DNA from: Planotetraspora silvatica
Lineage (GTDB): Bacteria > Actinomycetota > Actinomycetes > Streptosporangiales > Streptosporangiaceae
Assembly: GCF_016863315.1 (NCBI RefSeq)
Contig: NZ_BOOQ01000041.1
Coordinates: 86,564-150,563, forward strand
Direction: 5' to 3'
Length of the DNA stretch: 64,000 nucleotides
The notes beneath the pieces are model-generated. The model was not told the origin of the DNA, made no database searches, and worked only from the letters and a program-made list of their open reading frames with translations. The position numbers and the translations under genes were made by a program. This document shows, one piece after another, positions 35,804-42,803 of this stretch (the stretch's first letter is position 1; each line of letters begins with the position of its first letter).

Positions 35804-37108
35804 ATGATCCTGCTCTCGTTGGCCGGGTTCGTGATCGTCTTCGTCGGTTTGCTGCTCTCGATCGGGCTGCATGAGATCGGTCATCTCGTGCCCGCCAAGA
35901 TCTTCAAGGTGCGGGTCACCCAGTACATGGTCGGTTTCGGGCCGACGATGTGGTCGCGCAGGCGCGGGGAGACCGAGTACGGCGTGAAGTGGCTTCCCAT
36001 CGGGGGCTACATCCGGATGGTCGGCATGTTGCCGCCGCGCCCGAACGACGATCCGACCAAGCTGCGCAGCATCTCGACCGGTCCGTGGCAGGGCCTCATC
36101 GAGAACGCGCGGGCCGTGGCGTCGGAGGAGATCCGCCCCGGTGACGAGGACCGGGTCTTCTACCGCAAGCCGTGGTGGCAGAAGACGATCATCATGTTCG
36201 GCGGCCCGGCGATGAACTTCGTTCTCGCCTTCCTGCTGTTCGCGGTCGTGTTCATCGGTTTCGGCGTGCAGATGCCCCAGCCCGTCGTGGCGACGGTGTC
36301 GAGGTGCGTGATGCCGACGACGGAAGTGGACAAGCGGGACTGCCGGCCGGGCGATCCGGCCACCCCCGCGGCCCAGGCGGGGCTGCGCCCCGGTGACCGC
36401 ATCGTGTCGGTCGGGGGAGTCGCGGTGAAGTCCTGGGACGAGACCACGCGCCGGATCCGCGACCTCGGCGCCGGGGCGACCACGCTGGGCATCGACCGGG
36501 CCGGCAAGACGCTGACGGTCGGCGTGAACCTCATCGCGCAGGACATGCCGGTGCCCGACGAGCCCTCGAAGATCCAGAAGAATGTGGGCTTCCTCGGTGT
36601 GGCGCCCGTCAGCGTCCTCGAGAGGCCCGGTCCCGGCTATGTGCTCGGCCGGATGTGGGACTTCACCGAGACCACGGCGGCGGCGATGGTCAACATCCCG
36701 AAGAAGATGGTGGGCGTCTGGCAGGCGGCCTTCTCCGGTGAGAAGCGCGACCCCAACGGGCCGATCGGCATCGTGGGGGCCGGCCGCATCGGCGGGGAGA
36801 TCGCCACATCGGACCTGTCCGCGGAAAACAAGATCATTATCTTCGTCAACCTGCTCGCGGGGCTCAACCTCGCCGTCGGGATGTTCAACCTCATCCCGCT
36901 GCTGCCGCTCGACGGAGGGCACATCCTCGGCGGGTTGTGGGAGGGCCTCAAGCGGGGGATCGCCCGGGTACGGCGGCGGCCCATCCCCGGATACGTCGAC
37001 GTGGCCAAGGCCCTGCCGCTGACCTACGCGATGGCGGCGGTGCTGCTCGTCATGGGCGGCCTGCTCATCTACGCCGACCTGGTCAACCCGATTCGCATCT
37101 CGGGCTGA
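35804..37108 (+). CDS. rip1: M50 site-2 protease (Rip1/RseP type)
   Basis: A 434-aa intramembrane zinc protease that clips anti-sigma factors and other membrane proteins. The active site HEIGH (H23, E24, H27) is in the first helix. The second metal motif, FNLIPLLPLDGGHIL, is in a C-terminal helix, and a PDZ domain lies between (about 165-255: AAQAGLRPGDRIVSVGGVAVKSWDE). Four membrane helices are expected. GAGGGG lies 8 nt before the ATG. In many actinobacteria the gene sits between dxr and ispG; here neither flanks it. Confidence 0.93.
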   Translation: MILLSLAGFVIVFVGLLLSIGLHEIGHLVPAKIFKVRVTQYMVGFGPTMWSRRRGETEYGVKWLPIGGYIRMVGMLPPRPNDDPTKLRSISTGPWQGLIENARAVASEEIRPGDEDRVFYRKPWWQKTIIMFGGPAMNFVLAFLLFAVVFIGFGVQMPQPVVATVSRCVMPTTEVDKRDCRPGDPATPAAQAGLRPGDRIVSVGGVAVKSWDETTRRIRDLGAGATTLGIDRAGKTLTVGVNLIAQDMPVPDEPSKIQKNVGFLGVAPVSVLERPGPGYVLGRMWDFTETTAAAMVNIPKKMVGVWQAAFSGEKRDPNGPIGIVGAGRIGGEIATSDLSAENKIIIFVNLLAGLNLAVGMFNLIPLLPLDGGHILGGLWEGLKRGIARVRRRPIPGYVDVAKALPLTYAMAAVLLVMGGLLIYADLVNPIRISG

Positions 37109-37140
37109 CCCACGCGTCAGCCCGTCGCGTCGCCGCTGGG

Positions 37141-37164
37141 CGGGGTCACTCTCCGGTGACCCCG
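37141..37164. terminator. Hairpin between convergent rip1 and DinB genes
   Basis: A 9-bp perfect stem (arm CGGGGTCAC) with a 6-nt loop. It overlaps the last codons of the DinB-like gene and follows the rip1 stop by 32 nt. Confidence 0.6.
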
Positions 37165-37655
37165 TCGATCTGCTCACGGATGAGGTCCGCGTGGCCGTTG
37201 TGCCGTGCGTACTCCTCGATCATGTGGACGAGGATCCAGCGATGGGAGACGGTGACACCGCGCGCCTGACGCCTGGCGAGCGTGTCGAGGTCGGGGTGGG
37301 CGGCGGTGACCGCCCGTGCGGCGTCCACCTCGGCCCTCCAGGCGGCGAACGCCTCGTCGGCGGACGCGGTGTCGACGTTGTCGAATTCCCCGTCGGGGTC
37401 CTCGAGGCTGAAGTGGATGGGCTCGACGTCCTCGCCGTTCAGCCGCCTGCGGAACCAGGTGCGCTCGACGTCGGCCATGTGGCGGACCAGGCCGAGCAGC
37501 GACAACGTCGACGGGGGCACCGGGCGCAGGCGCAACTGTTCCTCGGTCAGGCCGTCGCACTTCACCGCGAGGGTCTCGCGGTGCCAGTTGAGCCAGGAGA
37601 TCAGCATCTCCCGCTCGTTCGCGACCGGGGGTGGATCGATTCGCTTTTCCGTCAT
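37146..37655 (-). CDS. DinB family (DUF664) protein
   Basis: A 169-aa four-helix-bundle protein of the DinB/DUF664 class. Probable metal-binding histidines are in WLNWHRETLAVKCDGL, LVRHMADVERTWFRRRL and WILVHMIEEYARHNGHADLIREQIDG. Members include mycothiol-dependent enzymes and proteins of unknown activity; nothing here narrows it. The start is ATG with CAGGAT 6 nt upstream, close to a leaderless promoter. Confidence 0.9.
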   Translation of the reverse strand: MTEKRIDPPPVANEREMLISWLNWHRETLAVKCDGLTEEQLRLRPVPPSTLSLLGLVRHMADVERTWFRRRLNGEDVEPIHFSLEDPDGEFDNVDTASADEAFAAWRAEVDAARAVTAAHPDLDTLARRQARGVTVSHRWILVHMIEEYARHNGHADLIREQIDGVTGE

Positions 37656-37724
37656 GCCTGGATCCTGCCGGGACGGCGCGGCGGTGTCATGTCGTTTTCC
37701 CGCCGGTGAGCGGGCGGGCAGCCG

Positions 37725-38663
37725 TCACACGACGCCGGTGAGCTGCGAGGTCTTCAGCACCACCAGGACGACCAGCAGGGCGAGCACGGCGCCGACGCCG
37801 GCGAGATGCCGGTTGCGCGGCAGGTGGGCCAGGCAGAGCGCGACCGCGCCGCCCGCGAGCAGGCCGCCCAGATGCCCCTCCCAGGAGGAGAATCCCGCGG
37901 AGATGACCATCCAGATGAGGAACGTCACGATGAGCCGGGTCGCACCGGCCGGATCATGGTTGAGCCGCCTGCTGAAGACGAAGTAGGCGACGGCGAGCCC
38001 GAAGACCGCACCGGAGGCGCCGACCGCGGCCTGGTCCGGCGAGATCAGGTACGCGAGCGCCGACCCGCCCAGCCCGGACACCAGGTAGAGGGCGATGAAT
38101 CGCAGCCTGCCGAGCACCTCCTCGACCACCCGGCCCAGGGTCCAGAGCCAGTACATGTTGAAGACGACATGCAGGATCGCGAGCGGTCCCTGGGTCGGCT
38201 GCAGGTGCAGGAAGGTCGAGGTGATGAGGCGGTACCACTCCCCGAAGGCGACGCCGACGGGCTGGAGACCGGAGCCGTCCCCGTACAGGCGGGCGAACTC
38301 CTGCTGGTAGAGGTATTGCCGGCCGTCCGGGCCCAGAAGGCCGATGCCCAGGTTGCCGAACCGGTCGACGATCCCGGGGAAAGCCAGCTCCGCGATGTAG
38401 GCCAGCACGTTGACCGTGATCAGGGCGTAGGTCACGGCGGGCACCGCGGACACCTTGCCGCCGAACACCGTGCGTGCCTGCCGTACGGACTTGTTGCCCT
38501 CGCGGACGCACTCGACGCACTGGTGGCCCACCGCCGCGTCCCGCATGCAGTCGGGGCAGATGTAGCGGTCACACCTGGTGCACCGGAGGTAGGTCTCCTT
38601 CTTGGGATGCCGGTAACAGGTGGGGGCCTCGGCCTGCGCGGGCGCCGAAACCTGATCTTCCAT
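37725..38663 (-). CDS. Rhomboid intramembrane serine protease with zinc finger
   Basis: A 312-aa protein. Residues 16-55 form a B-box-like zinc finger (CYRHPKKETYLRCTRCDRYICPDCMRDAAVGHQCVECV). A rhomboid domain follows with six or seven helices. The catalytic Ser is S217 in GASGAVFGLAV and the His H264 in EGHLGGLLAGG; HVVFNMYWLWTLG supplies the conserved loop Asn. It cleaves membrane proteins within the bilayer. I start at ATG 38661-38663 with GAGGTGAG 8 nt upstream; a GTG four codons earlier overlaps that site and is less likely. Confidence 0.92.
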   Translation of the reverse strand: MEDQVSAPAQAEAPTCYRHPKKETYLRCTRCDRYICPDCMRDAAVGHQCVECVREGNKSVRQARTVFGGKVSAVPAVTYALITVNVLAYIAELAFPGIVDRFGNLGIGLLGPDGRQYLYQQEFARLYGDGSGLQPVGVAFGEWYRLITSTFLHLQPTQGPLAILHVVFNMYWLWTLGRVVEEVLGRLRFIALYLVSGLGGSALAYLISPDQAAVGASGAVFGLAVAYFVFSRRLNHDPAGATRLIVTFLIWMVISAGFSSWEGHLGGLLAGGAVALCLAHLPRNRHLAGVGAVLALLVVLVVLKTSQLTGVV

Positions 38664-38773
38664 GTGCGTTCTCACCTCATGCGGGGCCGGGGGGCGTGGC
38701 GGGCGCAGCGAGGGTATCGGGCCGGAGCCGGGGAAAGGGGCTACGGAAGATCACAAGACGTGAACAAGGGGGT

Positions 38774-38825
38774 GATCACGCGGGTGTGCGGGCCGCGGGG
38801 GCTTGGCTCGCACACCCGCGTGATC
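38774..38825. terminator. Strong inverted repeat, likely terminator of the secreted-protein gene
   Basis: A perfect 17-bp inverted repeat (arm GATCACGCGGGTGTGCG) with an 18-nt GC-rich loop, about 50 nt past the stop of the gene ending at 38877. The stem is long for a terminator and it lacks a U-tract, so other roles remain possible. Confidence 0.6.
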
Positions 38826-38876
38826 GTGGGGGTGGGACAGATGGTCTGTGGTCGCATCGAGCTCACTGAATCAAGC

Positions 38877-39818
38877 TCAGTGCATCGAGATGTGAACGTG
38901 GTCGTAGTGGTTGGCGGTGATCCCGCCGCGGTCGGCCATGCTCCGCCAGCCGGGGCTGCCGAGGTTGTAGATGCGCTGCTGCCAGATCACGTACATGACG
39001 CCCAGCTTGGGGCCGTTCTTGATGGCCCACGCGGCGAGGTCGTCGCCGAGGGCCTTCATGTCGGCGCTCGGCATCGAGCCGCCCGAGCTCATCATGAAGT
39101 CGCACGCGCGGCCGAGCGGGTGCTCGCCGCTGCTCTCGTTGCGGTAGCAGCCGACGGTGTAGCGCAGGTCGAAGTTCTTTTCGACCTCGCTCTTCATCAA
39201 CCGCATCCGGGGAGTGATGTTGTCGGCGCCGCTGGGCAGTTCCGGAGCCCAGGAGCCGTTGGCGAGCCTGCCGGGGGCGAGGGGGATCAGCTCGTCGAGC
39301 TTGTCCTTGATCTGGCCGATGAGTTTCTGGGCGTCCTTGCGCTGTTCGGTCACCTTGGCGGACTGCGCGGTGAGCCGCTCCGTCAACGCCTCGGCGGCGT
39401 CGGAGGCCTGCCGGCGGTCCGCCTCGATCTGCGAGAACCGGTTGATCACGGCGACCTGCTCCGCCTGCAGCTGAGCCAGTACCGCGGAGCCTGAGGGGTC
39501 GGGAACCATGATCGCACCGCTGGTCTGGTAGCGGACCCCGGCGAGCTGCCCGACCTCTCTTTGCGCGGCCTGGAAGTCGCCCTGAGTGCCCGCGAGCCGG
39601 TCACGTGCGCTCTTCTCGGCCTTCTTGGCCTCGGCCAGCTCGACCCGGGTGGCGTTGTAGTCGGCGATCAGGTCGTTGACCTGCTTCTCCAGTGTGGACA
39701 GCTGCTTCTTGAGCTGACCCTCACTGGGTTTGGGTGCGGCCTGGCTCGCGGTCGACGTGGCGAACACGAGCACGCCGGATACGAGGACCCCGGAGACCAG
39801 GGGAAATACGCGGGGCAG
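38877..39818 (-). CDS. Secreted coiled-coil protein, probable cell-wall factor under c-di-AMP control
   Basis: A 313-aa exported protein. A signal peptide (PRVFPLVSGVLVSGVLVFAT, cut near STASQA) is followed by a coiled coil at about 35-185 (LKKQLSTLEKQVNDLIADYN...). The C-terminal domain has LGRACDFMMSSGGSMPS and ITANHYDHVHISMH, resembling the metal-dependent DD-peptidase-like fold found after coiled coils in NlpC/P60-type wall proteins. The most plausible start is CTG 39816-39818, with GGAGAGGAG exactly 6 nt upstream. The first ATG/GTG/TTG alternative, GTG 39771-39773, would cut the signal peptide in half. A ydaO-type riboswitch precedes it. Confidence 0.78.
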   Translation of the reverse strand: MPRVFPLVSGVLVSGVLVFATSTASQAAPKPSEGQLKKQLSTLEKQVNDLIADYNATRVELAEAKKAEKSARDRLAGTQGDFQAAQREVGQLAGVRYQTSGAIMVPDPSGSAVLAQLQAEQVAVINRFSQIEADRRQASDAAEALTERLTAQSAKVTEQRKDAQKLIGQIKDKLDELIPLAPGRLANGSWAPELPSGADNITPRMRLMKSEVEKNFDLRYTVGCYRNESSGEHPLGRACDFMMSSGGSMPSADMKALGDDLAAWAIKNGPKLGVMYVIWQQRIYNLGSPGWRSMADRGGITANHYDHVHISMH

Positions 39819-39835
39819 CGCCCACTCCTCTCCAT

Positions 39836-39973
39836 CTGCCGACCGGGTTAGCTGACGGGTTCGGGCTGGAGCTGCCCGGGCACGCGAGTGCCTTCACCCC
39901 AGTTGCGAGTTGGGTCCCCGGTTCCCGGGCGAGGCGCCCGGGATTAGGCGCACCGGCTGGTTCAGCCGGTGCG
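39836..39973 (-). ncRNA. Cyclic di-AMP riboswitch (ydaO/yuaA type)
   Basis: The minus strand reads hallmark blocks in the right order: GAACCGGGGACCC, then CTGGGGTGAAG, then GGGCAGCTCCAGCCCGAACC, then CGTCAGCTAACCCGGTCGGC, as in actinobacterial ydaO leaders ahead of wall hydrolase genes. Two hairpins lie at the 5' side, 39950-39972 (9-bp stem) and 39925-39943. Family members bind c-di-AMP and usually switch off wall-remodelling genes. The RNA ends about 18 nt before the proposed CTG start. Boundaries are approximate. Confidence 0.85.
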
Positions 39974-39977
39974 ATGG

Positions 39978-39983
39978 ATAGTA
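39978..39983 (-). promoter_or_regulatory. Likely -10 box of the riboswitch transcript
   Basis: TACTAT on the minus strand, which would start RNA within a few nt of the first riboswitch hairpin. No clear -35 is seen. The neighbouring DNA is AT-rich for this genome. Confidence 0.4.
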
Positions 39984-40031
39984 GTGGTAAAGAAAGCGTC
40001 TTTGCTAGCTAAAGTTGGAACAAATCAGAGA

Positions 40032-41093
40032 TCAACTTGTTATCTGCACATTGCGCAGCATCCGAGCCGCTTCCTCCGGGAGGATGTCGTTGACGAAGCC
40101 GCCCATCGCCGACTCCGAGCCCGCGAGGAACTTCAGCTTGTTCGGGGCCCGCCGGATGCTGAACAGCTGAAGATGCAGGTAGGCCAGGTCGCGCCCGAAG
40201 GAGACCGGCGCCTGGTGCCAGGCCGAGATGTACGGCATGGCCACGCCGAACAGGCCGTCCAGGCGGCGCAGCACGCTGGTGTAGAGCGGTGCGAACGCCG
40301 AGCGCTCCTCGGAGGTCAGCGCGGGGATGTCCGGAACCTGCCGGTGCGGATAGACGTGGACCTCGAAGGGGTACCGCGCGGCGGCGGGAACGAAGGCCGT
40401 CCAGTGCTCGTTGGCCGCGACCACCCGGGGACCGGTCCGCTCGGCGCTCAGCACGTCGGCGAACAGGTTCCCTCCCGTGTGCCGGGCGGCGGCGCCGAGC
40501 ATCTGCTTCGTCCGGGGCGTCACGTACGGGTAGGCGTAGATCTGGCCGTGAGGATGCGGGAGCGTGATGCCGATCTCGGGACCCCGGTTCTCGAAGCAGA
40601 AGACCTGCTCGACCCCCGGAAGCGAGGACAGCTCGGCCGTGCGGTCCGCCCACGCCTCCATGACCAGCTCGACCTGCTCGTCGCTCAGCGAGCCGAAGGA
40701 CGCGTTGTGGTCGGAGGTGAAGCACACCACCTCGCAGCGTCCGACGCCTGGCCGTACCTGGCTGAGCCCGCCCACCTGCTCGTATTCGCCGAGGTCGAAG
40801 CTGAACGAGGGGAAGCGGTTCTCGAAGACCGCCACGTCGTAGGGGGAGGGGATCTCCGACCACGGCTTGGCCGGGCACAACGGGCACTCGTCGGCCGAGG
40901 GCAGGTGGGTCCGGGTCTGCCGGTGCCGCGCGATCGCGACCCACTCGTCCATCAGCGGGTCGTAGCGCAGCTCGGACGCGAAGGGCCGAGGGGGAAGATC
41001 ACGCGGGTCGATCGCGCTGCGGTCGGCGTCGTCCCGCCGATCGAAGTAGATCAGCTCCCGGCCGTCCGCGAGATGGCTGATGGTGCGCTTCAC
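40032..41093 (-). CDS. galT: Galactose-1-phosphate uridylyltransferase
   Basis: A 353-aa Leloir pathway enzyme that swaps UDP between glucose and galactose 1-phosphates. The active site HPHPHG-type motif reads TLPHPHGQIYAYPYV, with H182 as the likely nucleophile. The zinc-site Cys pair is C70/C73 (ECPLCPA), and DHNASFGSL is also conserved. The GTG start lies inside the stop of the upstream deoR gene (GTGA overlap), so the two are translationally coupled and the DeoR protein is a likely galactose-type regulator. No galE or galK is visible in the window. Confidence 0.94.
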   Translation of the reverse strand: MKRTISHLADGRELIYFDRRDDADRSAIDPRDLPPRPFASELRYDPLMDEWVAIARHRQTRTHLPSADECPLCPAKPWSEIPSPYDVAVFENRFPSFSFDLGEYEQVGGLSQVRPGVGRCEVVCFTSDHNASFGSLSDEQVELVMEAWADRTAELSSLPGVEQVFCFENRGPEIGITLPHPHGQIYAYPYVTPRTKQMLGAAARHTGGNLFADVLSAERTGPRVVAANEHWTAFVPAAARYPFEVHVYPHRQVPDIPALTSEERSAFAPLYTSVLRRLDGLFGVAMPYISAWHQAPVSFGRDLAYLHLQLFSIRRAPNKLKFLAGSESAMGGFVNDILPEEAARMLRNVQITS

Positions 41094-41893
41094 AGAACTG
41101 CTCCCAAATCGTCGTGGGCCGCCGCGTCCACCAGGACCAGCTCGCCGGCGTGTTCCGACAGCTGCTCCATGGCGTCCTCCGGCAGACCGGTGTCGCTGAT
41201 CACCACATGGGCGCGGGAGAGCTCGGCGATCGTGCTGATGCCGACGGTGCCCCACTTGGTGTGGTCGGCCAGCACGATGAGCTGGTGCGCGGCGTCGACC
41301 AGCGCCCGGTCGGTCTCCGCTTCGAGCAGGTTGGGGGTGGTGAACCCCGCCCTGGCGCCCATCCCATGGACGCCGAGCATGAGTGTGTCGACGTTCAGGG
41401 ACCGGATGGCCGCGACGGCCACCGGGCCGACCAGAGCGTCGGAGGGAGTGCGGACGCCGCCGGTCAGCACTATGGTCTGGTCGCCTCGGGCCGCCCGGTG
41501 GAAGACGTCGGCGATCTGGACGGAATTGGTGATGACGGTCAGATCGGGCACGTCGACCAGGTGGTGGGCGAGGGTCCAGGTGGTGGTCCCGGCGGAGAGC
41601 GCCACCGCGCTGCCGGGCCGGACGAACTGCGCCGCCCGCCGGGCGATGGCCTCCTTCTCGGAGCGCTGCCGTACGGACTTGGCCGCGAAACCGGGCTCCT
41701 CGGTGGATCCCGTGCCGGTCGCCGTGGCCCCGCCGTGGACCTTCTCGATGAGCCCGCGATCCGCGAGCACCTCGAGGTCGCGCCGGATCGTCATGTCGGA
41801 GACGCCGAGATCCTGCACCAGCTCCGCGACGCGCACGCCGCCCGTCCTGCGGATCCTCTCCAGGATGGTCTGTTGCCGCTGCTGGGCCAGCAT
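41090..41893 (-). CDS. DeoR family transcriptional regulator of galT
   Basis: A 267-aa repressor-like protein. The N-terminal DeoR HTH is clear (LAQQRQQTILERIRRTGGVRVAELVQDLGVSDMTIRRDLEVLADRGLIEKVHGGA). The C-terminal DeoR sugar-phosphate sensor domain contains VALSAGTTTWTLAHHL and ALVDAAHQLIVLADHTKWG. It should bind a phosphorylated sugar, plausibly a galactose metabolite given the 4-nt overlap with galT. The start ATG 41891-41893 follows GGAGAGG closely. AACA(G/A)ATT direct repeats just upstream may be its own operator. Confidence 0.93.
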   Translation of the reverse strand: MLAQQRQQTILERIRRTGGVRVAELVQDLGVSDMTIRRDLEVLADRGLIEKVHGGATATGTGSTEEPGFAAKSVRQRSEKEAIARRAAQFVRPGSAVALSAGTTTWTLAHHLVDVPDLTVITNSVQIADVFHRAARGDQTIVLTGGVRTPSDALVGPVAVAAIRSLNVDTLMLGVHGMGARAGFTTPNLLEAETDRALVDAAHQLIVLADHTKWGTVGISTIAELSRAHVVISDTGLPEDAMEQLSEHAGELVLVDAAAHDDLGAVL

Positions 41894-41906
41894 CACCTCT
41901 CCAATC

Positions 41907-41924
41907 AACAGATTCCAACAAATT
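41907..41924. promoter_or_regulatory. Phased direct repeats ahead of the deoR-galT operon
   Basis: AACAGATT (41907-41914) and AACAAATT (41917-41924), a 10-bp period, 14-31 nt before the deoR start and in an AT-rich patch. The helical phasing fits a DeoR-type autoregulatory site. Confidence 0.35.
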
Positions 41925-42049
41925 GTGCCATATATCCACGGCACGCATGTTGAGTCATGGGGAGACGAGGGGAATCACGTGCTTGTCCGGCACGCGTGCA
42001 CGGAGGATGGTGGAGGGCGGAAGCCGTCCCGACAGGAAGGCGACGCGTC

Positions 42050-42127
42050 ATGGGAAAGCGGCAGCGCAAGTCCAAGGCACGCAAGAAGAAGAAGGCCAAC
42101 CACGGTAAGCGCCCCACGGGGCGTTGA
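42050..42127 (+). CDS. Small ribosomal protein bL37-like
   Basis: A 25-residue, extremely basic protein that starts MGKRQRKSKA, runs through a block of lysines and ends KANHGKRPTGR. This matches the actinobacterial bL37 ribosomal protein first seen in mycobacterial ribosome structures, which shares the KKANHGKRP ending. AGGAAGG lies 9 nt before ATG. It is too short for most gene finders. It is divergent from deoR and faces the TIGR03086 gene. Confidence 0.85.
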   Translation: MGKRQRKSKARKKKKANHGKRPTGR

Positions 42128-42145
42128 GCACCTGGTCGTGCCGGT

Positions 42146-42712
42146 TCAGCCTGTTCTGCCCCACGCGGCCAGCAGTCTGGTCTGCGGATCCGCTTCTTCC
42201 GGCACGTCCCGGTGGTCCCCGATGACTCCCGTCTGGCGGTAACCCTCCTTCGCCTGGGCGAACCATTCGGAGCAGGTGGCGACCAGTTCGGGATCGAGCC
42301 GCTCCTGCGCGCCGATGGCACGGGACAGATCCCAGGTGTGGATCAACGCGTCCGCGAACAGTTCGGTGATGTACTCCTCACCGGGCACGTCACCAAAGGA
42401 CAGATGGGTCACCGCGGTCAGGGCGCCCTCGACGTACACCGCTTGGACGGCGCCCTGCGCCGACACCTCGAACGCCTTGATCGCGTCGTCGCCGAGGACG
42501 TCACGTTCGTAGGTGTCGCTCACTTCGGGGATCGTACGGCCGGCGAGGAGGTCGGGCGCCCAGAGATTCTCGTTGACCATGTGGTTGACCAGCGCCCGGA
42601 CATCCCAGTCCACGCAGGGGGTCGACAGCTCCCACTGGTCGTCCTCGACGAGTTGGAGCCGGTTCCCGAAGCCGTCCAACGCCCGGCGGTACGCGTCCCG
42701 GATGTCGATCAT
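42146..42712 (-). CDS. TIGR03086 family metal-binding protein
   Basis: A 188-aa helical-bundle protein of the mycothiol-dependent maleylpyruvate isomerase-like class. Metal-ligand candidates are in ALVNHMVNENLWAPDLLAG and ELFADALIHTWDLSRAIGA; the CVDWDVRALVNHM segment is a family hallmark. The substrate is unknown. Start ATG 42710-42712 has GAGGAGGGG 5 nt upstream, which decides against the longer open frame to 42928. It is convergent with the bL37-like gene, 18 nt apart. Confidence 0.88.
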   Translation of the reverse strand: MIDIRDAYRRALDGFGNRLQLVEDDQWELSTPCVDWDVRALVNHMVNENLWAPDLLAGRTIPEVSDTYERDVLGDDAIKAFEVSAQGAVQAVYVEGALTAVTHLSFGDVPGEEYITELFADALIHTWDLSRAIGAQERLDPELVATCSEWFAQAKEGYRQTGVIGDHRDVPEEADPQTRLLAAWGRTG

Positions 42713-42803
42713 GATGTCCCCTCCTCGCCCAGGAGCTCTCCTTCGACCGTAACTCTTCTGGACGATCAGGTCGTACACGGTCTTATATGGACGAAGCATC
42801 AGA

